NCBI GenBank assembly: GCA_907163375.1
Contig: CAJQUW010005362.1
Span: 682,001-746,000, forward strand
Source of the DNA: Prostheceraeus crozeri
Lineage: Eukaryota; Platyhelminthes; Polycladida; Euryleptidae
Length of the DNA stretch: 64,000 bases
Direction of reading: 5' to 3'
Shown here: positions 1 through 13,173 of the stretch, piece by piece
Numbering within the stretch: position 1 is the first letter of the stretch
Layout of the letters: the number at the start of each line of letters is the position of its first letter
Notes under the pieces: model-generated
What the model was told of the DNA's origin: nothing
What the model saw: only the letters and a program-made list of their open reading frames with translations
The model's database searches: none
Program-made: the position numbers and the translations under genes

Positions 1-955
1 TTGTGCAACTTCGTTATAGTTTGCGGAATTTTTCTTGTAATATTTCTTCTTCTTTCAAGGAGTTTTCGTAGAATTTTTGGAGCTCTTGAACGATTCTTTT
101 TTCGGCAATTACAAGGGAAATTATGTGCAAAGCAGCTATGTATAGTTAAAATAAAGAAATCCCACGCAGTTTCAACATCTACAGAACCATTCATGATAGG
201 TGACCAGTTATTGCTACGAAGGTACGTGTACGTGGACTGCCATTCGTGGATTCGGAGGACTATGAGTGCTCGGCGACAGGATAGAGAATTCAACAGACAA
301 GTGATCGCAAGAAGTAAGGAAGGAAGGGGAAACTCTGTTTTAGAAACAATATTCGGACAATTTGTGAGCACGAGATCTAGGATGGCGTTTCCTCGAGTTG
401 GAGTTTCAGCCAGTTGTGTAGGATTATTCGGAAATACTGTTTAAGAACGTCTCATGAGCAGCATCAACTAAGTTTGTGGGAATGGACAAATCGATATGTG
501 GCAGGTCTAGATCTCCACATAAGAAAGTAGGTTTCTTTGGGTTGATCCACAGATCTAGTAAATCAGTTAAGGAACTGATAATGTTTGAGAAGACAGGGGG
601 AGGAAGATACAATGAGACAAATCCATAAGATGCTCCCTTGGGTAGATCAATGTCGAGACATAGAATATTCAAGCAGGCAGTTGATTGAGAGGTTCGACAA
701 TTCAGAGAAAAGGAGTCTCGCACAAAAATTGCAACCCCACCGTAACCATCAGAACGATCACAACGCACTCCTTTGTAGGGTGTTGCACTGGTAAGAAGGC
801 TATTTGAAACATTGAAAAGTATGTAGTTGCCAGAGATAAATCAATTTGTTTTTTAATGATTAATGATCTCGCATTATTCATGATGCACTTTACAACAGAG
901 TTACAAGCAGAACTGCTTTGGCTTACTGTGGGAGTAATGTTTTGAGAGTTGCTGG
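1..955 (-). pseudogene. LINE ORF2 remnant: AP-like endonuclease (EEP) domain, partial
   Basis: Reverse-strand translation gives pieces of a non-LTR retrotransposon endonuclease. Near 870-920 an early motif reads NNARSL (the usual NARSL of these proteins). Around 740-770 it reads SDGYGGVAIFVRDS, and around 345-375 TRGNAILDLVLTN. Toward position 1 a stretch resembles the endonuclease to reverse-transcriptase linker, including a DVETAWDFF segment. The frame changes near 425 and part of the early endonuclease is missing near 840, so it is broken. The reverse transcriptase would lie left of the window. The style resembles the L2/CR1/Jockey group, but the clade is not settled. The open frame on the opposite strand at 1-444 is treated as a shadow. 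Confidence 0.75.
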
Positions 956-2657
956 TGTGAAATAGGTTATCAGGTTTCAGTTTAATCAGGCGAGATCATT
1001 TAAGTTAACAGCGAGATCATTCAGCTTAATATCGGCGAGATAATAGCCGTGCGCCATGTACAGCAACAGCTTACTGCATGTATTGTACTGTATGATAAAA
1101 ATAATTCGATAGGAGCTCTGCCAGAAATGAATAGTGAAAGACGGCGCACACTTCTGAGCTGAGAGATTACATTTGCAACCAGCTGAGTGAGGCTTCGGAA
1201 TTATGACAAAAGCATCTTAGATGAAATGCTATTAGGAAGTTATTCAAATATGTTATCTAATGAATGACATAGAAAATTCACCTGCTATTTGCAAATCTAG
1301 CAATCCTATCTCAAGATCCAAAAGATGTTTTTAACATTCGCTTTGTGCAAAATCTCAACTATGAAAGATTTGATAAGTTTCCTAAAATCTTAATTTTTCC
1401 TACATCTACAAGCAGATAAGAACCAATTAAAAGTTTGAAGGCTTTACAAGTAATTATCAATTTCTGAAATCAATTAAATAGGAAATAATATGGAGCTTGT
1501 AATAGTTCGTTTTCTTGATATGTATGTCATTACAATAGATGTGAGAAAGTGTTTACATTTGGTTAGGCATATTCATTAATGCGTATATTACTAAATAAAA
1601 AGAAGATGCGAGGATCCGAAGACCTCTAGTTCTAAATGAATTCATTTATATGTTGAATATTTTCTGAAAGGTTATAAACAATGTCAAACTACGCACGTAG
1701 CCATAGCACTTTCGATATTCAACTTGATGCATCAGAGATTATGACAATGCAAACATAACACCATGTTAGAGACTACGATGAAGAAAACATGCGTTGAAAT
1801 CCATGCCGTTTTCTGGCAATGAGAAACCTACCTTCTAATACAGCAGACATGTCCTTTTTGGGAATTATACAATTATTCAACAAACAGGTACGATGTCCTC
1901 GACTCCGATTCAACATTCAGATTAAAAAATATGCCATGATGCAAACCTGTTTTTCGTGATCAACGACCCCTCTTAACTGCCAAAAATATCCAATGCTCGG
2001 ATTTATTTTTATGATCGATATTCAAAATGGACGCCTTTTTGTTAAAGAGGGTCTTCTCTTTACGTCTCAGCATGTTTTCAAAGCATATACTGATAGTCAC
2101 AATATTTCAATTACCATTCTAACTTCCTAAAATCTGCTGACTTGGTAGCATTTCAAAGTTTGATATTGACTTAACAGTTATGGATTATTTTTCAATTAAT
2201 ATAAAGATGTGAAATACTATTGCACGATTTCTGAAATTATGTCTGTAATTTTTTTTGATCAATCATTTTTTTATGCTGATAGGTATATTAATTACATAAG
2301 GGCTGGTAGGAATGTTAATTACTTAAGGGTTAATATTCATTTCTTCTTAATCAATATGTAGGTATTCTATTATTAGAACAGCAGGGCTAAGTTGTCACTT
2401 CACGATTTCGGAAATTATTAAAGATTCATAAGCCGATAATTTGGCTGTGAGAATGATGTTGCAACTCATATTATTGAAACAACTTTTTAATGCATTCTAA
2501 GTACATGTTATCTACTCATGTGAGTACTCGTATTATTACGCTTTCCAGCTAATAATAACCACATTCGCACTACTTGATAGAAAATTGAGATTGTAGACTT
2601 TTCCTCAATCATTGATGTATTCGGGAAATAAGTCTCGCAGTACCTTGAGTGAACAAT
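956..2657. other. No recognisable gene
   Basis: AT-rich sequence with no long open frame. A short motif GCGAGATCAT recurs near 990-1030. Nothing else recognised. Confidence 0.5.
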
Positions 2658-2786
2658 CCCGTACGAAAATAATTTTGCAATTCATTAATGTTTCATGTAA
2701 TGAACATGTAATGTTTCATTAATGACTAATGAAATTTCACCATTTCATGATAAAGCATTAATGAAAATACTAATGGTTCATTAATG

Positions 2787-3111
2787 AAACATTAATGTAA
2801 GGTTCATTAATGAAAACTGCAATGGTTTCATGTAATGTTTCATTAATGAAACATTAATGTAAAGTTCATTAATGAAAACTGCAATGGTTTCATGTAATGT
2901 TTCATTAATGAAACATTAATGTAAAGTTCATTAATGAAAACTGCCATGATTTCATGTAATGTTTCATTAATGAAACATTAATGTAAAGTTCATTAATGAA
3001 AACTGCCATGATTTCATGTAATGTTTCATTAATGAAACATTAATGCAAAGTTCATTGATGAAAACTCCCATGGTTTCATGTAATGTTTCATTAATGAAAC
3101 ATTAATGTACC
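2787..3111. repeat. 62-bp tandem repeat, about 5 units
   Basis: Units begin with GGTTTCATGTAATG-like sequence at about 2821, 2883, 2945, 3007 and 3069, giving a 62-bp period. Each unit contains the palindrome TTTCATTAATGAAA followed by CATTAATGTAAAG, so each could form a hairpin. Units differ by a few substitutions. Confidence 0.85.
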
Positions 3112-3139
3112 ATTCTATATTTAGAATCCTTGCCTTGGA

Positions 3140-3600
3140 TTATTCATGCTTCCCTATTGTGTGTCACCGCAGTGACGTCATGTCACGACAACGCGTGAGC
3201 CGTCAGTTTCTTCCGATGCGCATTTATCGACTTTCCTCGGAGTTTAATGCTATCGTCTCTATTGGGTAATCGACATGCAACGCGGAAACACGGACCATTT
3301 CATCAATGCGATGGACGTAATTCAGAATTTCATAGTGACCTTTTCGCCTCGTCGTTGTCGTCTCATCGCTATATCATACACAGTCGCGTCTAATCCCGTC
3401 ATTGTCGAAAAACAGCAGAGGAAAGTCTAGAAACTTTGAAGTTGCTACAAAAAAGTGTAATGACTTCTTACAATTTTTTCAAACAATGTGACCCAAGATC
3501 CAGAATGTAACAAGAAATCTGACAAACCGCATAGAGTGAAAAGAAAACGAAGTGACGCGAAAGATCAAGGAATTACGAAAGGAAAACGGTAAGCAGTCAT
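3140..3600 (+). promoter_or_regulatory. CpG-richer segment with CRE octamer and exon-like end
   Basis: Between the two satellite arrays the composition changes and CpG becomes more frequent. The exact cAMP-response octamer TGACGTCA is at 3173-3180. Near 3500-3590 a short basic reading frame ends in AAACG followed by GTAAGC, a good splice-donor match. This could be the promoter and first exon of the element's original gene, but no downstream exon was found. Confidence 0.25.
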
Positions 3601-4679
3601 AATGCTTTTACTATTATAGTACAGTAGCGTGGCTGCAATTTTGTACCAACTACTACCAACCTACTACCTACTAGCTCAATACCAAAGTAGTCAAAGGTGT
3701 TTTCTTCTGTTTTTCTGTAGCTGGCTTAATGGGAATAGACTCTTACATCAATTGAAAATTACTTTTAAATTGTAAACCTGCTGACAAATAGCAACGTGCA
3801 TTGAAAACATGCATGCATGTAGGCCTACTGCAGTTCACATGCAGACCTACACACCGTATAGTGCACTTAGTTATAGCTGAAGTAATGTGTCATTGGCACA
3901 CAGTATTGTGACAAAATATCATAAATAGAAAACACTATTGCAAAGAATACTAACATTTAATATGATCACTAGAAAAAAATTGTAGTTTCCGGTCGGCCTA
4001 AAATCAAAAATAATTGAACAAAAATATGCAAATTGGGTTACCGAGAATTAATGACCCAATTTTTTTACTTCTACAATAAACTGAAATAAATTCTTAAATG
4101 TATGTAATTGTGATGTATGTGTATGTGATTACATTTGTGCGTGCTAATGTAGGAACATGCACATACATGTAACAGTTGTAGGTTTTCATCCTATCTGATA
4201 TCGAATATCAAATGGATTTTTTGGAAGAAATTCAAATTTCAATTTTAGCTCAAAAGCACTTCGTCACAGCATTTAAACGCATGATCGTCATACCAGTGAT
4301 TTACCAAAAAAGTGTATTAAAAAGGGTTCCGTCTTCTTTTCAGCAACATCAAAGTCGACATTAAGAGACTTGAAAGAACCGGCAACCGAGGAATTGTGAG
4401 AACATTGGACGCATGCTGTCTGTATTTGTAATGGGTAACTCTTTTAGAGACTAGTGGATAGATAGTGTTAGGTAGATAAGCAGATACATGTACTTTGGAA
4501 TAAAAAGTGTCATACAAACTTGATGATGGTATTCTTTTTGTTAATAATGACACATTATATAATGTAGGATCATTCTAGAAATAATTATGGTGCATTGTCG
4601 CAGACCACAAATGAAAGTACCGGGAGCATTAATGAAACATAACTAAGAACATTTATGAAATAGCATTAGGAACAACGTT

Positions 4680-5372
4680 GAAGCAGTACTGGGAACACTA
4701 ATGAAACAGTACTGCGAGAATTAATGAAGCAGCATACTGTGAGAATTAATGAAACAGTACTGGGAACATTAATAAAACAGTCCTGTGAGCATTAATGAAG
4801 CAGTACTGTGAGCATTAATAAAGCAGTACTGTGATCATTAATGAAACAGTACTGGGAACATTAATGAAACAGTACTGTGAGCATTAATGAAACAGTACTG
4901 GAAACATTAATGAAACAGTACTGTGAGCATTAATGAAACAGTACTGGGAACATTAATGAAACAGTACTGTGAGCATTAATGAAGCAGTACTGTGAGCATT
5001 AATGAAACAGTACTGGAAACATTAATGAAACAGTACTGTGAGCATTAATGAAACAGTACTGGGAACATTAATGAAACAGTACTGTGAGCATTAATGAAGC
5101 AGTACTGTGAGCATTAATAAAACAGTACTGTGAGCATTAATGAAACAGTACTGTGAGCATTAATGAAACAGTACTGGAAACATTAATGAAACAGTACTGT
5201 GAGCATTAATGAAACAGTACTGTGAGCATTAATGAAACAGTACTGTGAGCATTAATGAAACAGTACTGTGAGCATTAATGAAACAGTACTGGGAACATTA
5301 ATGAAACAGTACTGGAAACATTAATGAAACAGTACTGGAAACATTAATGAAACAGTACTGGAACATTAATGA
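4680..5372. repeat. 23-bp tandem satellite, about 30 units
   Basis: Unit is ATTAATGAAACAGTACTGTG plus AGC, with common variants GGAAAC and GGGAAC at the unit end. The period is 23 bp with few indels. Degenerate flanking copies extend left to about 4620 and right to about 5530. Units directly abut and have no spacers. Confidence 0.9.
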
Positions 5373-5595
5373 ACCATGCGCATGCTCCATGAAATGTAAA
5401 TGCTAATGAAATGCTAATGGAAATACTAATGAAACATTACATGAAATACTAATGGAAATACTAATGAAACATTAATGAAAATACTAATGAAATGCCTAAA
5501 TTTCCGTAGACAAAACATTAATGTTTCATTAGTGGTTTCATTATACTGTTTCATTATATTTTACATTAATGTTTTCCAAAAATTTTTTGTACGGG

Positions 5596-7604
5596 ATATG
5601 ACAATGTCCTCACAGACATCATGTTTTATGAATTTATTTAGCGAGAATATTAAAAGCATATATACAAAGCACTTATCCCTGCTCAAATAAAGTTAAGCTA
5701 CAATTCAAAAATCAAAATATGCTAGTCGCAGTCTGAATACAGCTGACATTAATTGCCTGCCATCTTAATTGATTCTAGTGCCTCAAATTTTATAGTAATC
5801 CCACAAGCAAAAAGGTACAATGCGGCGATCCCGAAGTCTTTTCACTCCACAGTGAAGTCCCATGCCCTTCAAAAAACGAGTTTGATGTTGTAGAAGATCA
5901 CAGCATCAGTCATAAAACGTCGCTTCAATTTCAACTTCCCAAAATTAAGTAAATTAAAGCTGAATTAATTTTTGCGTTGTCATATCTGCTGATGTTTGGT
6001 CATCATAGTGCCAAAATGTGTATATCCTTAACATATGGGATTATAGAATTTAAAAATAGTGATATTGAAGGGCTGAAGCAATTTAGCCAAGATTCGTCAA
6101 GTGGATGTTTCAACAGTTCTTCCAATTTTGGGAACGTTCTCGATAACACTAGAAGTGTAGAGTCAGCAGTAATGAATCTCGTATGGCTTCAGACACCTTA
6201 ACTCCAAAATTGACAATAAATGCTATTTTGAATATTGTAGATTCAAAAAGCTATCAATTCAAAAAATACAATGCAAAAACAGTATTGATAATCGGAGAAT
6301 AAGCATGACATTTTTGTATGAATTACTTCTCTTACATGTTATGCAAATCAGAAAAACTTACTCGATTAACTTTGTTTTTTCGCAGACCTTCAGGTATCCA
6401 AGGGCTTCCCACATCACGCAAATCAGTCTAGAACATCAAAGAAGAGATAATAACCCAATGATCGTGCAATAGAAATCCTTGATATTGGTGACCTAAGTCT
6501 AAAACTCGAGAATTTGCTGCGATGTTTAGGAAGTCATTTACAGTCAATCCCTAATGATCCTGTGCAATATGAACATGGATCATCGTACATCAAATTAGTT
6601 GACCATCGATGATTTCAGCATTTAAGAATTGCTAGTCCAATTGGAATGTTCACATTAATCCATTAAGGTCCAAGCCATTTTCAATATTTTCAAACACGTT
6701 CTAGGCATTGTACGAGGTGTCTATTCACATATTTATTAATTGTATTCATTTTGACCATATTATTTCAAACCATACTTATTTCATTACTAGGTTTCTTCAT
6801 TAATGAACACTTTAGAATTATCAATTCTTTACAATTTTTATTCATAATTGTTATTTTATGATGGCATCGATCCACTTATATATTATGTAAATAAAGAGTA
6901 CCGCAAGCTGTTGATTCATAATTCTCTATCATAACGCTAAATCCGAGCTTATAATTCGGATGCACCATCATACTGAAGTTAAGTTTACTCCATGATGAAG
7001 ATGACACATCAACAACTTGCGATGCTCTTTACTTACATGATTATTCGATGATATTGCTTCAAACAATGAGTAGGGTCCATCGTCAATTCACACCTATTGA
7101 CGAATCGGATGCTCTAACATTGTCATTCACTACAGCGAAAGAAAATTTCACATTTGTCTGTACAACTACGGCATATATCTAATAATACATATCTTACCTC
7201 AAGTAAATGTTTAGTGATTTCATCCATTTTAGTGAAATTGCTTGTCAAATCATTCAGTGCCTCTGGTGACAAATGCCTAAATGGAAGAGAGATAAAATTA
7301 TTAGCAAACACTGCTGCTGACGATTGACATGCATCCACCAGTGACTGTCTTCATAAAGTAAATATTTCTTCAAAGTTTCAATTTTACACATTTAGTGATG
7401 TACACGCACATGGCACCGCACTTTCTATTTTCTGGTTTTTCATGCTAGCTGATATAATCCTAATTACGAAAACACCACTAATACTTCAAGTGAATTATTT
7501 AAGAAATAACTGAAGACTATCGGAGGGGTATATATTCCCGGGACTTTCAATTGGAGAAACTTCAAGCAATTTTTCATGTCAACAAGACAGTTTAGGGAAT
7601 ATGC
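5596..7604. other. No recognisable gene
   Basis: AT-rich sequence. Open frames here are all under 80 codons and show no motif I recognise. Confidence 0.5.
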
Positions 7605-8350
7605 CTTGACTGTTGTGCATAAATGAAAATAAGTTTGGCAGATAGTCAAGCTTTTTATTGCTATGTTATCGCGCAAAAAAGTCAATATATTTCGACTATT
7701 TGCACCATAGCCATTATCAAGAAAAGACTGAGATAGGCAAAGTCCATGTTATATACAAACGATTTTAAATTTGACGTAAAGAATCATGGAATGAGCACCG
7801 CATTGACTTGGAAGCATGGATGATATCTATTATGCGTAGAATGGAAAGGTATATTAGCAGAAATGTGCTACTAGTCCATCTCTCCTCAACCTCCGATCCA
7901 AAAATTCTTTGTGAAATATATAAAACCTGATTTAAGACTCAAAGAATCTATCTCCATACGGAAAGTTAAGCCCTCGATAAATAGTCGAGCTGAGTGTGAA
8001 AGGCTGAAAGAATTTTTATACATGTACATGTAGTTTTTAAATATTTTAACGAATTTTGGATCAGAGTTTGAGAGGTGGGTTAGCAGCACATTTCTGCTGA
8101 CAGATATATTTCCATTCTACTAATGATAGATATCATCAATGCTTCCAAATCAATACGGTGCTAATTCTATGATTATTTGCGTCAAATTTTTATCTCTTGT
8201 ATATATTATACCATGAACTTTGCCTATCTGTCTTCTCTTGATAATGGCTATGGTATAAATAGTCAAAATATATTGACTTCTTGTACGATAATATAACATT
8301 AAAAAGCTTGACTATCTTCTGAACTTATTTTCAACAAGACAATGACTGGA
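7605..8350. repeat. Long imperfect inverted repeat (foldback)
   Basis: The left arm (about 7605-7930) and right arm (about 8030-8350) are reverse complements along nearly their whole length, with scattered mismatches and small indels. Matching blocks include AGATAGTCAAGCTTTTT, the ATAGCCATTATCAAGA segment, and GATATCTATTAT-like and GGATCAGAG-like pieces. The loop is about 100 bp. No protein is encoded. It could be a head-to-head pair of retroelement ends, as seen for the PLEs elsewhere in this window, or a foldback transposon. Confidence 0.75.
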
Positions 8351-11300
8351 TGTACTTCTATTTAAGTACCAGTATTTATCGCTTCACCCAGAGCTGGAAA
8401 TTGATAATTATCAAAATGTCCAAAAAATTTTAAATGTCTGAAATTCTTCCCTTGTCACGTAATTCAGCTAAGGAAGTTTAACAACGAGTAGTCACTGGCT
8501 CAAAGTTAACAGCCACAAGCAAGCAGAATCCTCTGTCGTCTTCAACGAGTTCACTTATGCCAAAAGCCAAAAATGCACACTTACATTGAATATTGAAATC
8601 ACCTGCACCGGGTTAGATGTACGCAATACATCATACACTATAATACATTGACAAGAGAAGAAAGCATATCTTTTATGATCTTGGTATCGTCGATGCTTCT
8701 GTTCTAGGATTGATCAGCGATAAACATTAATCGACGTTTGACAATGACTAGTAGGGCTGCCACGAAATTCCAAATTCCAAAGCCCCGAATAACAATTGAT
8801 ATCAAATACTGCATACAAAAACGTAACCTCGTAAGAATACATGGATCTTACTGCATTACAATCTACTTATTATCGGTACATGATATAGTAAAGAACGGAA
8901 GGATTTTAATATTGAATGTTGGCATGATTCTTCAAAAACCGAGTTGCAATCTTAGAAGTAAAAACCATGAAAGCTTCAAATGCATGGTTATGCTTATCAT
9001 GAAACACGATTGTGTATTATAAAAAGTTGACTGGTTGTCATGATTATAGTTAACAAAGACGAATCTTTAAAAAACATGGTAGCAAGCCGACAAAACCTAA
9101 CAATACATGGAATAAATAAGAAAATTTGATAAACGATGGTAAACTTCTTGTCAGTTATCTTAGTCACACTAAATATGGAGAGAGAAAAAATCTTTTAAAT
9201 GCATAGTTCGGTCAATTTCAGATAAGAATTTCACCTCTGAAAATTAAAGTATTCAACCACTACGACGATTTCCTGTCATTTTCCCACTTATCTGTTTGTT
9301 AGTTTGTCAGCAAATTCATGTCAAATATTCATGATGACGTCACAGCTGCCAATTCACGCTTACTGAGAAGCAGAGCGCAGCGCACGAGGTTCACTGTGAT
9401 TGACTGATAGAGGAACCCTGTAGCATGCAAGCAAATATATCTCCGCAAATCTCTAAATGGACCAAAAGTAGCTGGATTACTCTTGAATAAAATAAATCAA
9501 ATGATCATAAAATGAAATACATGTGGCCTAGGAATCACACTCACGCCTAGGAATCAAAATACAACAACGCATTGTACTACGAGACCTGAGTGCTCTGTCT
9601 ATTAGCTGTCAGATTCTAATATGCACTCTTGCTGCGAGTTTCAGAAATACACGATGTCTACAGGAAATATACACGTGCTGCAATTGAAAACTAAAAGATT
9701 TTTGATTAATTGGAAAATCAAATAAGTTAGGTTAGACTGACTAGAACAGCTGAGTTGGCTAACTTGGCTCTCTTCACTTTCTTGTCAAGCATCACCAATT
9801 TATCAAAATGCGCACACTATTCATCGAGAAAAATCTCAAGTTCGACTCGCGAATCAATTGGCAGTTCCATCTCTAATTTGGTCCGATTTTCATTCAGTTT
9901 TTCTGGGCAACTCTTCTTTTTGCGAGAGAATATTGCTATCAATTTGCCCATCTATGTCATCAATCCCACTTTCCAGTATAGTGCAGCTTCCGTACTAAAG
10001 CAGAATGAAGGCTATCTGATTTTGCACTGTTCCTTCAGCATGTTGTATCATAGATTTTCCATTTCAGGCGCGTCGGTTTAAAATGAGCTCGTCTAATGCA
10101 TAATACATCATAATTTATCAGTCCTTTGTCTTTCGAAGGCAATATCTATAGGATCGTCCTTTTCTTGAACACTTGTATACGCAGCAGTGTTCCATTCATT
10201 TTGGTGATTTTACATGTGTTCAGAGAACATAAACAAGTGACTTCTTGTTCATTGTCTCCCTGTGCGTTGATGGTCATACGCATTGCTGATTCGTCACGAA
10301 GTATGCTAACAGTGGCGCATCAGATCACTGGCAGAAGTGACGTCATCATGTCTCCTAAATTTCATGATTGCGGTTAACTGAGGCATCATAAGTGCGTCTA
10401 AGCTAGCAAGCATGAGACATAGTTGCAAATTAGATCGAGCTACACCTTTAAGCATGCAATATGATCAATCCAACGAGGAGTTATTCAATTATATTTATCC
10501 ATTAAATTCAAACTTTTGATGTGTGTATCGCAAAAATGAAACTTTTAAAAATCACAGCTGTGAAACAATAGATGCATTTCCTGATACTGAGAAAATATGT
10601 AAACAAAGTGACGACAATTTGATAATTCATGTTCATCATGATATATCATTTTAGGCCACGAATTTCCAATTCCCCGGACTTCGGAATCTTATAGTGACTA
10701 CTGCGTACTGTTGATCCCTTTTTTGCAAAGATATACAGTATCTTAGTATTCCAGCGGCCAGCGCTACGTTTTTTGGCATCCAGCAACATCGTAACATTCT
10801 GGAGACTGCCTGAAGTAGAGTTGTCGAGACGTTTGGCCTTCTTGCATAGTAATTTGTAGGCTCCAGAGACATAGTTTCGAATCTTTCTATAATTCATGAT
10901 GCCTTCAGGCATTGAATTTGTTAATGATTTTGAAAAAGAGAATAAAAAATAAGAGCTTCGTTTGTTGTTATATGTATACATATTTTACATAATTAACTAA
11001 AACCGCTTCGTCCGCCACATGCTTAGTACATAGTCATTCCTTGCCATTTTTAATTTATGTATTTTTAGAAACTTTTTAATCTGTTTTCGTCTGGCTTTAA
11101 AGAATACCCTTAGAATCATCGTAGAGACGTACGGATGAAGTATGATGATGGTCGCTTACAAGTATTAGAGTGTAGGTTTGTTTCAAGTTCTTTGGCAAAA
11201 TTGGAATTTTCTTAGTACTTTATAAAATTTGCATTGAATTCCAGAAAATATGAACATTTATCATAAAGGACCATATCTTCAAGACTGTGAAGGACCATCA

Positions 11301-11740
11301 CGGGACAATCTGTAACACGAAACAAATTGTATTTCGGATATACTTCAATATGTGGTTCTTTCAAATTTTCGGTGCAACGGTGCGAGCAGGTGCGGCTATC
11401 GCACAGCCCTAATTTGTAATCTACAAGTTAATGATAAGTTAAAGCTTCGATTCGATTCGACTCGATTTGCAATTCCTCAGGTCACTACTACAAGTGCACA
11501 GTCATGTACCTGATATCATACAATGAATGCTATTGTAGTAGCTTTTACATGTTTTCCAAACTTCATCACAACACATCAATTTTTCTTGATGGACACACGC
11601 GCTGAAGAGCACCAAAATCACAACTTTTTTAGAGGAAACGTTTATGTGTATAACATGTAGTCAGAAGTTCTCAGTTGAGCAACCACTTTTGAAGGGAAGC
11701 AAGTTTTCTCCTGTTCCGCGTAGCAATATTTAAAAAATAA
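8351..11740. other. No recognisable gene
   Basis: Contains a few open frames of 80-110 codons, for example 9755-10081 on the forward strand and 10646-10981 on the reverse strand. The latter is Lys/Ser-rich. None shows a family motif, and splice or promoter support is not evident. Confidence 0.5.
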
Positions 11741-11744
11741 AATT

Positions 11745-12360
11745 TGATGTCAATGAATATATGAGGGAGTTAAGACTCCGAGATTATTTTTCTGAATCAG
11801 AACATCAAGCAAATGAGCTTAAATTAAACTGTGATAGATCGGATTTCATTCCTAGTAAGGGAACAATATTCAATAACACAACCCAATCACCATTATTGAG
11901 ACACAAACACAATGTGTGATGATGAATATCATTATCGAACAAAATTTAGTATTACGTCAAAGAGAGAATGTTTTGAAAGCAATACAAACCTTCGCAATGT
12001 CTTAATTAGATAAAAGTGACAAAAGTGGCGCGCTTATTGTGTTGGATTATGTATTTTATAAAAAGAGAATGCAGAACAGCATCTCTAAGATGCTAGTACA
12101 TACAAAATTGTTGATGTGTACAATAATTCAAAGATTACAAATATAATTATAAATTCATATAAAATGCATAGAAGTTGCTTTATGAACAGAGAGATTATCA
12201 CCTCACTAAGTTTTAATCAAAGACACCGTTCTTGTGAGGACTGCCAAAGCCCCATAAGGATGAAAATTATCTTAAACATACAAAGTCTGATCTATATAAT
12301 TGTGTACGAATCAAAGCTCCTGATGACTTAAAATTCCGTCCGATTGTCTCACAGGTGTCT
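11745..12360 (+). pseudogene. Decayed Penelope-like element reverse transcriptase fragment
   Basis: Forward translation, with frame changes, matches the PLE protein encoded at 26.1-27.7 kb. The segment near 11750-11860 reads LRLRDYFSES then DRSDFIPSKG, the counterpart of LRLQDYF and KSDFLPSKG there. Around 12005-12070 a DKSDKSGALIVLDY-like stretch matches the TADKGGALAIL motif. Near 12310-12350 APDDLKFRPIVS matches APLDLKFRPIIS. Several stops and frameshifts are present, so it is a dead copy, more diverged than the 26-kb one. Confidence 0.7.
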
Positions 12361-12924
12361 GCAGAACTCTTGAAAAATGTCACGCTTTCCCTGTCAGTCT
12401 AGGCTACGTTTCCGGTTTTTTTGCGTCTATTTGCAAAGACCAATGGTTTCTTTAAAGTATTTAGAATGTTCCTTTAAGAGACTTGATCTCCTCGAAGATG
12501 TAATCAGTGAGTAACTTCCACAAATTAGTGCATTTAGATAAAACTCAGACGATGCAAAAAAGATGTTGTTATTCGACAAAAAAGTTCAACAAAATTTCCA
12601 ATGAAATGCTTTTAACAAATTCGGCAACAAGATGAACCTAAAAGGCACGTATATTAAAGTACAAAAAGTTTATAAGGCCATCCAAAAACTTGACTCTGAA
12701 ACGCATATCAAGGTGTAGGCATTTCACAATTTATGTGGGCATCATACAAATTGATTGACGCAACAAATTAAGGAGTTCATCTGGAGAGGAAAATAACAAA
12801 AGTAAAAAAGAAAGATTTTTTGAAATATGCTTTTGATGTGGAGCACGATCTGAACCAGACATTCCATTATAAAATCCTTTTATAAGGGATTTATAAATTA
12901 ATGAAATACAAGTACATACGCGAA

Positions 12925-13000
12925 GATGACAAATGCAGGTGCGGAGAACGAATGACGATGGAGTCGTTCTCATCCACTGCAATGTCGGTTGCTTCCAGCA
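12925..13000 (+). pseudogene. Possible LINE C-terminal zinc-knuckle remnant
   Basis: A forward frame reads DDKCRCGERMTME. After a one-base shift it continues VVLIHCNV, giving a C-x-C-...-H-x-C arrangement like the C-terminal knuckle of many LINE ORF2 proteins. The match is short and frameshifted, so it could be chance. The overlapping open frames on both strands are otherwise unrecognised. Confidence 0.35.
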
Positions 13001-13173
13001 CCATGCACTCAGCACGACCTACACCAGTGGACGGACGTGGAAATACAATGCGCACAGCATGGGCAAGGCCGCGTGTGACGTGGATACGCCATGTAAGTAA
13101 TAAGGAAATCATTCTTAGGATTATCGAAACTCTTGAAAATAGATTCTTTACTTTTTGGTGGCAATGGAAATGA

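Larger units (their letters stand above)
2658..5595. mobile_element. Non-autonomous element with CCCGTAC inverted ends and internal satellites
   Basis: The left end begins CCCGTAC followed by an AT-rich stretch and CATTAATG. The right end, read on the reverse strand, begins with the same CCCGTAC, an AT-rich stretch and CATTAATG, so the termini form an imperfect inverted repeat of roughly 33 bp. Both sides are flanked by the dinucleotide AT (2656-2657 and 5596-5597), which could be a 2-bp target-site duplication. The interior holds a 62-bp array, a CpG-richer central segment and a 23-bp array; all share the word ATTAATGAAAC with the ends. No transposase was recognised. A 2-bp AT duplication would fit ISL2EU-type transposons, but that is only a suggestion. 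Confidence 0.5.

Noticed and set aside
1-444. 147-codon forward ORF with a hydrophobic N-terminus
   Set aside because: The reverse strand encodes recognisable LINE endonuclease sequence through this stretch, so the forward frame is a shadow.
4680-5372. CRISPR-like array of 23-bp repeats
   Set aside because: Units abut directly with no unique spacers, and the context is eukaryotic transposon DNA. It is satellite.
12891-13112. Reverse-strand 73-codon ORF
   Set aside because: It overlaps a better, though weak, forward LINE zinc-knuckle match and has no recognisable feature.
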